A stretch of DNA of 64,000 bases, from assembly GCA_041660525.1 (NCBI GenBank), contig JBAZWD010000012.1, positions 1 to 64,000 of the forward strand, written 5' to 3'. Both the position numbers and the translations under genes were made by a program. The number at the start of each line of letters is the position of its first letter. Position 1 is the stretch's first letter. This stretch comes from JABCZS01 sp041660525. Lineage in GTDB: Bacteria > Pseudomonadota > Gammaproteobacteria > JABCZS01. The notes beneath the pieces are model-generated. The model was not told the origin of the DNA and made no database searches. It saw only the letters and a list, made by a program, of their open reading frames with translations. This document shows positions 1 to 8,472 of the stretch, piece after piece.

Positions 1-387
1 AACAACTAGCTGATCAGCGCGGCTATTAAGTGATGCTGAGTCTTCTTCAACCGTTGTCATAGCCTCACGGATATTTTGTGCTTTTGAAAAGCTGCTAGAA
101 GCCTCATCCCGATAACCCACTGCATCATCAAAGCTTGTACGTTCACTTTCATTGCTACGGCTGGATGTTTCACCTGTGTGTCGCTCACTACCTGTATGAT
201 CGGTGCGTAAAGCACTTTCAATTTGATTTTGTACTGTTTGTTGCTCCACACTTTGGTTGGCAATATCCCAGTTATTACGCTCTGCTGTGGATATATTTAA
301 ATTTCCACCACCGCTGGCCTTTAAAACGCCAGCATTCATACCAAGTGACAAGCCTGCTTGCGCACTCAATGCATCTTCTCGGCTCAA
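1..387 (-). CDS. traG: TraG C-terminal part, separate frame, runs off the window
   Basis: An open frame begins right at the stop of the TraG N-terminal gene and continues through the window edge. It encodes at least 129 residues of hydrophilic, Ser/Asn/Gln-rich sequence, including the stretch FSKAQNIREAM. This looks like the periplasmic C-terminal part of TraG, which in F mediates mating-pair stabilisation and entry exclusion. Relative to the upstream gene it lies in the -1 frame. The first possible start is TTG at 387-385, with a GGAAG about 7 bases ahead of it, so coupled re-initiation is possible. A one-base indel in a formerly continuous traG is the simpler reading. It was found by direct translation, because the frame has no ATG near its start. 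Confidence 0.7.
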   Translation of the reverse strand, partial: MSREDALSAQAGLSLGMNAGVLKASGGGNLNISTAERNNWDIANQSVEQQTVQNQIESALRTDHTGSERHTGETSSRSNESERTSFDDAVGYRDEASSSFSKAQNIREAMTTVEEDSASLNSRADQLVV

Positions 388-2228
388 TTATTAGCTTCCA
401 TTAGTGAATCAGTTTGGTTTTTAAAATCAATTGCAGATTGATTAATACTACTTGACTCGCTGCGACTCCACGTTGCATCTTGCTGCTGAATTCTTGCATA
501 CGATTCACCAATTTCATACGCTTGATGCGCTGCTTGCGTCATGGACTTATAAGCATTCGCCATTTGATTTTGTGCATATGTTTGCGTTTCTTCATAACTT
601 TGTGATAATGAATCGCTGATACGATGACCAAGATTCGTACTGGTATTTAATTTTGAAATTGACTGTGTGTTATCAATTAACATTTCAGAATCAGGGCTTA
701 AAACTTGTTGTCCGCCTTGAGATGTTTGCATGGATAGCATACCAGCACCATATGATAAATTTCTATTAGTATGGAATGCAGAAGCATTGTAGGCATTATC
801 ATTATAAAGCGATAAATTACCTAAATTGTAGTTGCCGCTTGTTGCTTCTTCTGCACCAGTATTTGCAGCCGACTGTGTAGCACCAGCAATTTGTGTAGCC
901 AAGAGAGGAAAATATGCCTTTCCAGTCATAATCAAGCTAAAAGATATAACTGGCACAAACATAGACAGATAAGCAGCCATCAAAGCTCTATCACTTGCAA
1001 CTTGTTCAACACCCGCTAAATTAGCAATAGTAATTGCTGAAAGTTCTAACACAGGTGATTCTATTAAACCTATCAATGATCTGCGAGTCTCTAAATTTAA
1101 AAATAAATTCAATACTGCATATAGCGGCCCCCAAGATTGGATCCAAAATAATGTTAAAATATAATTTTTAATAATTGACCAGCTATTCGGTAATAGCATG
1201 ATTGGAATCACAAGCAGAAAACATCCGTATACTAAAACTTCAATAACGCTTTTTAACAAAGGTAGCGTATGTGTCGCTAATCTACCACTGATTCCGTATG
1301 CCGCGCGCTGTTGTTGCAATGCGCGTGCTGATGCATAACTTTCTACTGCTGCTGAAGCTCCGCTTTGTGAGCCTTGACTTAAAACAGCATCGTGAAAAGC
1401 ATTTATAATCATATTTTGTTGCATAATGTCGGCAGCAGTACTTGAAAGATTCCCCATATATTGATAACTGACAGGTAAATATTTTAATAGTGATGCTTTT
1501 GGATCAAGCGTGTCACCAAAAAAACGTTGCCCATAAATTAGCTCAGCACGCTCTATTTCAGCAGTCCAATCATCACTGAGTCTTTCAGCACCATTTTTAC
1601 AAGTAACTATTTCTTCATTATATAAAAATGCTCTTGCTGGTGATGAAGTCTCTTTAAAGAATTGCCATAAATTCCCTTCATTAAAAACATCATCAAGTGT
1701 GTATTTGTTTAATAAAATATCGTATTGCACACATTGTTGCATAAAACTATCTAGGTTCTGTGCCATATGCGTACTAGTCACTTGAAATCTGCTCGCGGTT
1801 TCTATCAAACTTGCTGCCATCAATGTACCTGATTGATGGTATTTTAAATCGTCGGGTAATGTGAATACAGTTTCAGTTAATGTGGTTAATTTATCACCGA
1901 TTTTACTAAATGTATCGACAAAAAGAGCCATGCCAAATAGCGTATTTGCAACAACATATTGCTTATCTCCCATAGCTTTATCAGTGATAAGCAAATCTAC
2001 CTTAGGAACCAACATAATGTTGAACGTTAGGAAAAAAGCGAAAAACCAATGTAAAATAGGACGAATTTGAATATTAAATGCGGCCTGAAAAAGACCCATT
2101 GTAAAAGCAAAGAGAATTGCAATTTGAACAATACTAATATAGCTACTATCCCCAACAACAGCGGCCAGACCGTTAAAAAATTCCCAAAATTTATCGCCAG
2201 CTCCATAGGTGATCAGTTCATAACTCAT
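384..2228 (-). CDS. traG: TraG N-terminal part, F-type conjugation membrane protein
   Basis: Inner-membrane protein of the F-type secretion channel, needed for pilus assembly; the C-terminal region acts in mating-pair stabilisation. The 614-residue product has hydrophobic segments near residues 25-50, 60-75, 330-360, 365-385 and 420-450, then a polar Gln/Ser-rich region. That matches the TraG_N domain plus the beginning of the tail. Full TraG proteins usually exceed 900 residues, and the missing part continues in the -1 frame directly downstream. The start MSYELITYG at 2228 overlaps the traH stop as TAATG. An upstream ATG at 2249 is possible but lies inside traH. Last T4SS gene visible in the operon. 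Confidence 0.85.
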   Translation of the reverse strand: MSYELITYGAGDKFWEFFNGLAAVVGDSSYISIVQIAILFAFTMGLFQAAFNIQIRPILHWFFAFFLTFNIMLVPKVDLLITDKAMGDKQYVVANTLFGMALFVDTFSKIGDKLTTLTETVFTLPDDLKYHQSGTLMAASLIETASRFQVTSTHMAQNLDSFMQQCVQYDILLNKYTLDDVFNEGNLWQFFKETSSPARAFLYNEEIVTCKNGAERLSDDWTAEIERAELIYGQRFFGDTLDPKASLLKYLPVSYQYMGNLSSTAADIMQQNMIINAFHDAVLSQGSQSGASAAVESYASARALQQQRAAYGISGRLATHTLPLLKSVIEVLVYGCFLLVIPIMLLPNSWSIIKNYILTLFWIQSWGPLYAVLNLFLNLETRRSLIGLIESPVLELSAITIANLAGVEQVASDRALMAAYLSMFVPVISFSLIMTGKAYFPLLATQIAGATQSAANTGAEEATSGNYNLGNLSLYNDNAYNASAFHTNRNLSYGAGMLSMQTSQGGQQVLSPDSEMLIDNTQSISKLNTSTNLGHRISDSLSQSYEETQTYAQNQMANAYKSMTQAAHQAYEIGESYARIQQQDATWSRSESSSINQSAIDFKNQTDSLMEANN

Positions 2229-3610
2229 TAGCGTACCCCATGTCCCCAACCAAGTACTAGAATCAAATGCGATGACAATTTACCTGCCAATTCTTGTTCA
2301 AGTGCTTTGGTGCGCTGGATAAGATCAATAGATTCCATAACGTGAGATTGACTAGAGCTTTGCATTTGGTAAAGACTTTGTTTAGCTTCACGAATCCCTT
2401 CTTTATAAGGCTGAACCAGATCGTCGCTCATATGTAGGTACTGGCTACTAGCGAGCATTACTTCAAGAGTCTCATTTAAATATTGATAAAGAATGTCTAA
2501 CGCGATCATTTCTGCGTAGCTATGTAAATTCAATAAACTACCCGCAGTTGAATATGCTGCCTCGATATTCAACATTTTATAAATAGGTAAACTAGTACTG
2601 CCTAAAAAAGAAATTTCCGAATCTGATAACTCGTCATCTATGATAATTTTCTGAGTTATGCTATCGAGAATTTCTTGAACTTGCTGTACAAAACCGCTGC
2701 TTTCAGAAATAGTGACTGCACTCTCATTTACTTCTAAGCATTCATTCAAATCACGACATTGATAAAGAGTCGCATCTCCTCCATAAAGCAACGATGAAAT
2801 AACACTACTACGCTCAATTAATGGATAGAAATATTGATAGCGTGGCTCTGTGTGATCATTTTGGGGTACGTCAATAATGATCGTACCTGTTAGCGACATA
2901 AATAATTCAGCAAGTTGTGAGTCTTGTCGTAAAAAATCATTTTTTTGAATTGCTTGCCATGCTAAATTCGTATCATGCAAAATCAGCTCTTTAAACTCAC
3001 CATCTAGGTGCTCTTGTAAAATTTCAGCACGCTCACCTTCTGCACCGCACGCTTGTCTTGCTGCCGCCCAATCCGAATACTTGCCTGTACTTGCTGCGAT
3101 ATTTGCGCAAACTTGCTTTTGCGCTTCATCTGTTTTTGGCCAGACTCCACCAACAACACTTGCAGCCGCTTCACATGAATTGATGTTAAAAGCATTCACC
3201 TCGTTCGCAAGATTTTGCATCGTTTGTGTAGCGTTGTTAATGGAAGGTGATAATGTATCCATGGCTAATAGCCAAGTAAAACCTAATGCATTATTGCCAA
3301 TTGCTTCAAAAAGGCTTACTAATTCATCAGCATTAATAAAGGAAAAGCCGCCCATAAACATATCAATACCGCCACATCCCCCGCGATAACTCGGAAAACT
3401 AATCGATCCTAAATTGTTTTGTCTTACTTCTTGGCGCGCGAAAAGTTGACCGCCAGTATAAAGACCAGCCGTTTGACCTTGATAGGCTCCCGCGCCAGTG
3501 GTATTTGTTTGAAATCCCATGCTATTAAAAAAATTTGTCATGTCACTGCTAATGTCAGCTTGAGCTGATATCGAGGCACATAAACTTAATGATAAAATTA
3601 AACGTTTCAT
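2228..3610 (-). CDS. traH: TraH, conjugal pilus assembly protein
   Basis: Periplasmic/outer-membrane-associated component of F-type systems, needed for pilus extension together with TraF, TraW, TraU and TrbC. The 460-residue length matches the family (about 450-480). A signal peptide is visible at residues 1-18 (ending SAQA). It has the Gly-rich CGGIDMFMGGFSFINADEL segment that is characteristic of TraH, followed by a long helical middle and several cysteines. The start codon overlaps the traF stop as ATGA, which indicates translational coupling. Confidence in the family is high from motif, length and position between traF and traG. Confidence 0.92.
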   Translation of the reverse strand: MKRLILSLSLCASISAQADISSDMTNFFNSMGFQTNTTGAGAYQGQTAGLYTGGQLFARQEVRQNNLGSISFPSYRGGCGGIDMFMGGFSFINADELVSLFEAIGNNALGFTWLLAMDTLSPSINNATQTMQNLANEVNAFNINSCEAAASVVGGVWPKTDEAQKQVCANIAASTGKYSDWAAARQACGAEGERAEILQEHLDGEFKELILHDTNLAWQAIQKNDFLRQDSQLAELFMSLTGTIIIDVPQNDHTEPRYQYFYPLIERSSVISSLLYGGDATLYQCRDLNECLEVNESAVTISESSGFVQQVQEILDSITQKIIIDDELSDSEISFLGSTSLPIYKMLNIEAAYSTAGSLLNLHSYAEMIALDILYQYLNETLEVMLASSQYLHMSDDLVQPYKEGIREAKQSLYQMQSSSQSHVMESIDLIQRTKALEQELAGKLSSHLILVLGWGHGVR

Positions 3611-4392
3611 GGGTTGCCTCCTTGCATGCGCCCTAAGGTACTAATACGTCTTTTCAGCTCTGCTTCACTGACAAGTCCAAAGCTTAAAGGTATTACTTGT
3701 TGAGTTTTTGGATGTAAAGCGTATAACGCAGGTACCGTTTCAACAGCTAATTGCTGTGCAAGTCCATTATCATTAACGGCCATTGGATAATCAGGCAACG
3801 TACCTCCATCTAATGAAATTGCCATTACTGTAAGACCATATTGGTTTTCAAAACTTTTTAGAACTGGCGCAAAAGCATGACAATAAGGGCACGATTCTCG
3901 AAAGAAGAAAAATAAGCCATATTCGGCAGCAAGAGACTGTACGCTACGTTCATCTACTGTTTTTTCTAAATCATAATACAAATGACGTGCAGAATTATCA
4001 GTTGGTTTATTAACAGCAAAATTAAGCTCAGGATTCTGCCAAATCACTTGTTGCCAAACATTGGAAAATAGACTTGCCTGCTTAAGTGCAGCATTATGTA
4101 ATTTGATATATTGCTCAATATTTTGTGTTGTAGGGTACATAACAGCCAGTGCTTTAGCACCTTCCAATTCTTGTTGAAGCGTATCAAGTTCATCTAGTGC
4201 TTGTTCTGGTGTTCCTTGAGTTATATTTTCTTTCTCCAAAGATTTTGAAGGTTGTATTATTTGCTCATACCAATGCCAGCCCTGCGCCCTGTCTTTATAA
4301 AAATGTGTTTTAGCCAATAGCGTATGACTAGCGAAAAATAAAGTAATACCTATGATTGTAAAAAAAATAATGCGTATTTGCTCTTTGATCAT
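3607..4392 (-). CDS. traF: TraF, thioredoxin-like pilus assembly protein
   Basis: Periplasmic F-type assembly factor with a thioredoxin fold, acting with TraH, TraU, TraW and TrbC. An N-terminal hydrophobic segment (about residues 6-27) serves as signal or anchor. The C-terminal half carries FFFRESCPYCHAFAP, an intact CPYC redox pair, and a cis-Pro-like VPALYALHP segment. F TraF itself lacks the CxxC, whereas many chromosomal and ICE homologues keep it, so this protein may also do the disulfide work of F TrbB. MIKEQIR at 4392 was chosen as the start because its ATG overlaps the trbC stop as ATGA; the ATG at 4404 would lie inside trbC. Confidence 0.9.
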   Translation of the reverse strand: MIKEQIRIIFFTIIGITLFFASHTLLAKTHFYKDRAQGWHWYEQIIQPSKSLEKENITQGTPEQALDELDTLQQELEGAKALAVMYPTTQNIEQYIKLHNAALKQASLFSNVWQQVIWQNPELNFAVNKPTDNSARHLYYDLEKTVDERSVQSLAAEYGLFFFFRESCPYCHAFAPVLKSFENQYGLTVMAISLDGGTLPDYPMAVNDNGLAQQLAVETVPALYALHPKTQQVIPLSFGLVSEAELKRRISTLGRMQGGNP

Positions 4393-4991
4393 TTTGATTT
4401 CCACGCCTTTGCTGTTTCATGTAAATCACCGCGCTCTGACATGATTTTTAAAGCATGCTGCACTCGTACACTTCCTACAACTTTATCAAAACTATTTGCG
4501 ATACATTTTTGATTATCGCAAGGGTATGTGTCTGTTGTTAAAATCATACTCGGCACACTGCTAATTTGATATTGTTTGAATATATTAGGATCAATCAATA
4601 AACGTGAAATGTCTGCTTTTTTATCCCATTTGGCTAAAGTTTCCAGCATCGAAGGCATAGCATTATCTTTGAATCCTTGAACCACCACCCAGCCATTAAA
4701 TTCTTTAGCTTGCTGTAAATAATCTAAAATCAACTTTTCGGGCATAGAAAAACTGACTGCAATAAATAATTTAGCCTCATCATTTTGCATATTTAAAATT
4801 TGTTTTTGTGTCTCATTAATATTATTTGATTGAATTGACGATTGAATTTGAGAATTATGTATACGTTCTGTTATAGATTTGGCTAATGCTGATAACTCTG
4901 CTGTATCTACAGCATAGGCATTTGCACACATTAAGATTAATAATGCACTAGCTCGCACAGCAATTGCGTTTGCGCCATAAAAGGTAAGCAA
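4389..4991 (-). CDS. trbC: TrbC, F-type conjugal transfer protein
   Basis: Periplasmic pilus-assembly protein that partners TraW in F-type systems. About 200 residues; after a signal sequence (ends ANAYA) it shows the family core with SFSMPEKLILDYLQQAKEF, a thioredoxin-like arrangement ending in KQYQISSVPSMIL and VVGSVRVQHAL. The preferred start is TTG at 4991-4989, because a perfect AAGGAG (5003-4998) lies 6 bases upstream and the resulting protein begins with a sensible signal peptide. An ATG at 5078 would add an implausible 29-residue leader inside traU. TraU and TrbC overlap by 44 bp. In F, traN comes next; here traF follows directly. Confidence 0.85.
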   Translation of the reverse strand: MLTFYGANAIAVRASALLILMCANAYAVDTAELSALAKSITERIHNSQIQSSIQSNNINETQKQILNMQNDEAKLFIAVSFSMPEKLILDYLQQAKEFNGWVVVQGFKDNAMPSMLETLAKWDKKADISRLLIDPNIFKQYQISSVPSMILTTDTYPCDNQKCIANSFDKVVGSVRVQHALKIMSERGDLHETAKAWKSK

Positions 4992-5925
4992 AATGTTCTC
5001 CTTCAGTTGGGTAGGATATAAATGACTCCCACAATACAGAACTTCGGCCCAGTGGATTACAAGCATATGTACTGCCATCAGTTGGAACTGTCGGGTATGT
5101 CATTTGAGTTTTATATTGAGATTTCTGCATAGTGGGCATGCTGTAATACCCACACATAGCAGCTTCACCCATAGTGCCAGGCATGTTATTTCCTTGTCGG
5201 TGCATACGAAATGCGCCGCGTTGAGCAATAAGTAAAGAAGCCTGTACATTGCTCACATGATTACCAATATGGCCAGTAACTGGAAACATTGAACCTTGGC
5301 AACCAGCGCACCAATACAGGTCATCTAATGGAAATGATATACTTGCTGCTGTGCAATCTGTTGCGCACGCAGCTTGTGAAACAGGATTACCTACGGTAAT
5401 AGCTTCGGGGTTAAAAGCAAAAGATAATTCATCGTTTAACCAAGTGGGATCCAATTCGCTTGCATATAACAATGCAGGTGCAGCAGATTCTAAACAATCA
5501 TCAAAGCCCAGATTAAGCCATGTCAAAATTGGATAATGATATACATGCACATGATATGAACTTTTACGTGCTTGTCCTAAATTTGGTTTTTGCGTACCAA
5601 TTTGACTACCCTCAGCAAGTTGTAAACCACCAAGACTAACAAAACAGTATGGCGTTTGAGTTACATCCACCAAACGCACAGGCTCCCAGAATCCTAAATT
5701 GATTCCAAAACGGGGAAATAGTCCATCAGGACATTTGCATGTAGCGCCTGAAGGATTAGATGTATCTTCGCCTTCCCCGATAGTTGAATTCCCAACGGTT
5801 ATTGGAAATAAACAAGACCAGCAAATATCGGTGACTGGATTAATTAAACGGCCGAAACAGCTAGCTTGCACAGGTAGTGCAGTGATACACATGCAAAATA
5901 ATAAGCTATTAAATAATAACTTCAT
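4948..5925 (-). CDS. traU: TraU, conjugal transfer periplasmic protein
   Basis: Cysteine-rich periplasmic protein needed for F-type DNA transfer and pilus assembly. Its 325 residues match the family length (about 330). A signal peptide ends near residue 21 (PVQA), followed by CFGRLINPVTDICWSCLFPI, the hallmark TraU N-terminus. The usual cysteine-rich middle (DCLESAAPALLYASELDPTW, CATDCTAAS, YWCAGCQGSMFP) and a C-terminal RKRNCC are present. It lies between traW and trbC as in F and SXT/R391-type elements. Confidence 0.93.
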   Translation of the reverse strand: MKLLFNSLLFCMCITALPVQASCFGRLINPVTDICWSCLFPITVGNSTIGEGEDTSNPSGATCKCPDGLFPRFGINLGFWEPVRLVDVTQTPYCFVSLGGLQLAEGSQIGTQKPNLGQARKSSYHVHVYHYPILTWLNLGFDDCLESAAPALLYASELDPTWLNDELSFAFNPEAITVGNPVSQAACATDCTAASISFPLDDLYWCAGCQGSMFPVTGHIGNHVSNVQASLLIAQRGAFRMHRQGNNMPGTMGEAAMCGYYSMPTMQKSQYKTQMTYPTVPTDGSTYACNPLGRSSVLWESFISYPTEGEHFAYLLWRKRNCCAS

Positions 5926-6514
5926 GCACTTTCAACTTATCACCCATAGACTCAACTTTTGCAGGCACCTGTTTAATGCCAAGTCTTTTAACAAGGCTGC
6001 CATCTTGATCAAAATAAAACCTAGCATCGTATTTACTCATCAAATCAAATACTGAACCTTTAACAAGTAGAATAATGGCATTTTGACCGCCATCGTCTAA
6101 TGCCCATTTAATTTGTTGTGTTTTTGTACCATCAATAAAATACAATGGCTCATTAAAATCGATAACATCAAGAGGATTAATGCGCCTACCTTGCACTATG
6201 AGTACATTGCCATTTTTATCAATGATAGGCGCAGACGACATAATGCTTAAATCAACATAAGTGATACGCTCTTCATCTGTTAAATCTAATTCAGGCCCTG
6301 CCATTGGCTGCCTAAGTTGATTTTGCACAGAGACTCTCATTTCCTCTTGCCTCATTTTTAATTCTCCTGTTTGCTGCATTTGGTTAACTCGATTTATCAT
6401 TACATCCAATAAGTTATGTTCTGCAATGGGATAAACATTTCCGTGCTGACCTAAATCTTTTGCAAGAATTTCACTACCACAAAGGAGTAGCAACACCGAT
6501 AATTTCATTTTCAT
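5909..6514 (-). CDS. traW: TraW, pilus assembly protein
   Basis: Periplasmic F-type assembly protein that works with TrbC. The 201-residue product has a signal peptide (cleavage after EILA, residue 18), then DLGQHGNVYPIAEHNLLD, the canonical TraW N-terminus. A C-terminal domain follows with INPLDVIDFNEPLYFIDG and FYFDQDGSLVKRLGIKQVPA. The gene overlaps the S26 peptidase gene by 41 bp. Its ATG at 6514 has AGGA about 8 bases upstream. Length and order fit the family. Confidence 0.92.
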   Translation of the reverse strand: MKMKLSVLLLLCGSEILAKDLGQHGNVYPIAEHNLLDVMINRVNQMQQTGELKMRQEEMRVSVQNQLRQPMAGPELDLTDEERITYVDLSIMSSAPIIDKNGNVLIVQGRRINPLDVIDFNEPLYFIDGTKTQQIKWALDDGGQNAIILLVKGSVFDLMSKYDARFYFDQDGSLVKRLGIKQVPAKVESMGDKLKVHEVII

Positions 6515-6944
6515 GAATCAGTCCTAGTTGTGCGTAACGTGAATCAAAACTGCGCGGATGTGTTGTATAAGCAAAATAAAATTCATCTGGGATAATTCCC
6601 ACATACCCAAATTGCAATGATTTTCCTGATTGTGTGTTAGGTTTGATTTCACCTAGTGCCTGATAATTGATATAAACTTTTCCATTTTTATGTTCTACTA
6701 AATCACCAGAAATTCCTGCGATTTTTTTAATAAACTGTGTACCATCAGGTAAAATTCCATTGGTGTTTTTCTTAAAAACCACAAAATCACCCTGCTTTGG
6801 GATTTTATTTTTTTCCACAAAAAATACTTTATTATCTAAGCTCTCAGTATTATTAAAACCAAAGCCAAAATATTGATGCCCAAGAATAAGCATGCCCATA
6901 AACATGACCATGCATAGGCTTATGACAACACGATAATATTTCAC
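6474..6944 (-). CDS. Conjugative transfer S26 signal peptidase (TraF/TrhF-like)
   Basis: Membrane-anchored S26 serine protease of the RP4 TraF / R27 TrhF type. In those systems the enzyme trims the pilin and joins its ends into a ring. The 156-residue protein has one membrane segment (about residues 6-24), the nucleophile region NNTESLDNKVFF (Ser near residue 35), the lysine region GTQFIKKIAGISGD, and the SFDSRYAQLGLI box typical of S26 enzymes. It sits between trbI and traW, as trhF does in SXT/R391-type elements. The inference that the traA-like pilin is cleaved and perhaps cyclised rests on family knowledge only. Confidence 0.85.
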   Translation of the reverse strand: MKYYRVVISLCMVMFMGMLILGHQYFGFGFNNTESLDNKVFFVEKNKIPKQGDFVVFKKNTNGILPDGTQFIKKIAGISGDLVEHKNGKVYINYQALGEIKPNTQSGKSLQFGYVGIIPDEFYFAYTTHPRSFDSRYAQLGLIHENEIIGVATPLW

Positions 6945-7289
6945 TTAATTTGGATTAAAGGCGTTAGATATTGATTGTTTAAGTTCATCTGTATAATCTG
7001 GTAATGGTGTAACCACTTCACGGGATTCAAATAAAACAACCTCTTTAGATAAACGATACAATTCTTCATTTAATGTCTGACCAAATAGTTCGATCTGCTT
7101 GGTTTGTTGATCTTTAGTTAAAGTTTGCATCGCTAAATGATGTAAAAAATCTTGACTGATTTCTTGGACATTAACCATTCCTAAAATTGGAGGCTTTGGC
7201 TGTAAAAAGTGATAAATCAGCGCCATCAAAAACATGATTAATATACTTTGCCACCAACAAAACTTATATTTATACCATCGATCTTGCAT
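6945..7289 (-). CDS. trbI: TrbI, F-type conjugation protein
   Basis: Small bitopic inner-membrane protein that influences pilus outgrowth and retraction in F. The 114-residue product has one N-terminal membrane segment (about residues 11-29). A periplasmic helical domain follows, with the spacing typical of TrbI_Ftype (EISQDFLHHLAMQTLTKDQQ, then LFGQTLNEELYRLSKE) and a C-terminal valine-rich stretch. It overlaps the end of the traC ATPase gene by 20 bp, and its stop directly abuts the peptidase gene. Position after traC is as in F. Confidence 0.8.
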   Translation of the reverse strand: MQDRWYKYKFCWWQSILIMFLMALIYHFLQPKPPILGMVNVQEISQDFLHHLAMQTLTKDQQTKQIELFGQTLNEELYRLSKEVVLFESREVVTPLPDYTDELKQSISNAFNPN

Positions 7290-8472
7290 ATTGTTTTTTC
7301 CTTACGCGTTCTTGAATAGCAGACTCTAAACTTAACCCTCGTTTCATACGATCTTTAATCGCAACCACATCCGACGCTGTAGAAGAATAAAGCTCAGAAT
7401 GAAAGGGATCCCAAATAAGGCGGCCCATTAAAAAAAATTCTGGGCCAATAATAACAATTTCTGCATATTCACCTAATTGTGTTACTAGTGAACTAAGCGT
7501 TTTTTGTTGCAGAGGATTTAAAGGTAAACGTCCTGATTGAATGATTTTTTGTACACTACTAGGTTTTTGTCTTAGAATTTCTAAAAAATCTGAATTATCA
7601 AATGCTGCTTCACAAGCTGGATTTTGAAATAAGTCATCGAGACTTTGCGTACAAATATTAATACTGCCATTGTATTTACGCGCCCGACGACATCCAACAC
7701 TGATAAAATCAGCACCCTGCACACCCGCTAGTAAATCCCACGCTTCATCAATTAAACAAGTAATCTGAGTTTTTCTATCCCCTAAATACATGGCTTGTGT
7801 GATTTGATAAATCAGTAACATAAGCACCACTGACTGCAAATCTTTTTTGCTTTTCAACGCTTCTAATTCAAAACAAATTAATGGGCTTTCAAAATTTAAA
7901 GTACACGGGCCTTGAAAATAATGGCCATAAGCACCCTTGTCGGTATACGGCGATAACATCTGGCCCAAATCTCTTGCTCTAGGGTCACTATGAGCATTTA
8001 AATGCTCTGAAATATGAGTAATTGTGCTTCGTTGTTCAAATTTTGACCAAGTTACCAAAATGGCCTGCTCTAATAGCGAAAGCTGTAAATCATGTAGTGG
8101 GCGTGACGGAGATGCCATTTGCGCAAGTAAAGGTTTAAGCAAAGATAAATAGCTATCTGGACTTTGCTTCATCTCAACGGGGTCAATTTTAGAAAATGGG
8201 TTTAAGCTAATATTGGCAGCGGGCGTAAATTCGATATATTGTGCACCTATGTCTTCTAATAGTAATACGTCTTTTTCATAGCTACCGCCTACATCGATAA
8301 TATACGCCCGACCACCAGAACCCACGCGAGCTAAAATTTTTTCCTGATTGAAATTTGATTTACCACTGCCTGATGCACCCACCGTTACGGCATTATAGTT
8401 ACCTTGCCGGTTAGCAAATGCGTCATAAAAAGCTAATTGGCCCCGCCGACCTAAAATTGGAATGCTAGACAT
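7270..8472 (-). CDS. traC: TraC C-terminal ATPase domain (separate ORF)
   Basis: ATPase half of TraC/VirB4, the cytoplasmic motor that energises pilus assembly. The 400 residues start at SSIPILGRRGQLAFYDAF, which in intact TraC directly follows the N-terminal domain. Walker A is GASGSGKSN (about residues 32-40) and Walker B is TCLIDEAWDLLAG (about 240). A conserved NICTQSLDDLF follows. The ATG overlaps the stop of the preceding ORF, and AAAGG lies about 6 bases ahead, so coupled re-initiation is plausible. Together the two ORFs give about 840 residues, the usual TraC size, so only the junction is abnormal. Confidence 0.88.
   Translation of the reverse strand: MSSIPILGRRGQLAFYDAFANRQGNYNAVTVGASGSGKSNFNQEKILARVGSGGRAYIIDVGGSYEKDVLLLEDIGAQYIEFTPAANISLNPFSKIDPVEMKQSPDSYLSLLKPLLAQMASPSRPLHDLQLSLLEQAILVTWSKFEQRSTITHISEHLNAHSDPRARDLGQMLSPYTDKGAYGHYFQGPCTLNFESPLICFELEALKSKKDLQSVVLMLLIYQITQAMYLGDRKTQITCLIDEAWDLLAGVQGADFISVGCRRARKYNGSINICTQSLDDLFQNPACEAAFDNSDFLEILRQKPSSVQKIIQSGRLPLNPLQQKTLSSLVTQLGEYAEIVIIGPEFFLMGRLIWDPFHSELYSSTASDVVAIKDRMKRGLSLESAIQERVRKKQYARSMV

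Noticed and set aside
57..263. A 68-codon minus-strand ORF
   Set aside because: It is a shadow of the TraG C-terminal frame, which reads better and continues the TraG sequence.
135..404. An 89-codon plus-strand ORF opposite traG
   Set aside because: Antisense to the TraG continuation, aromatic-rich and without a family.
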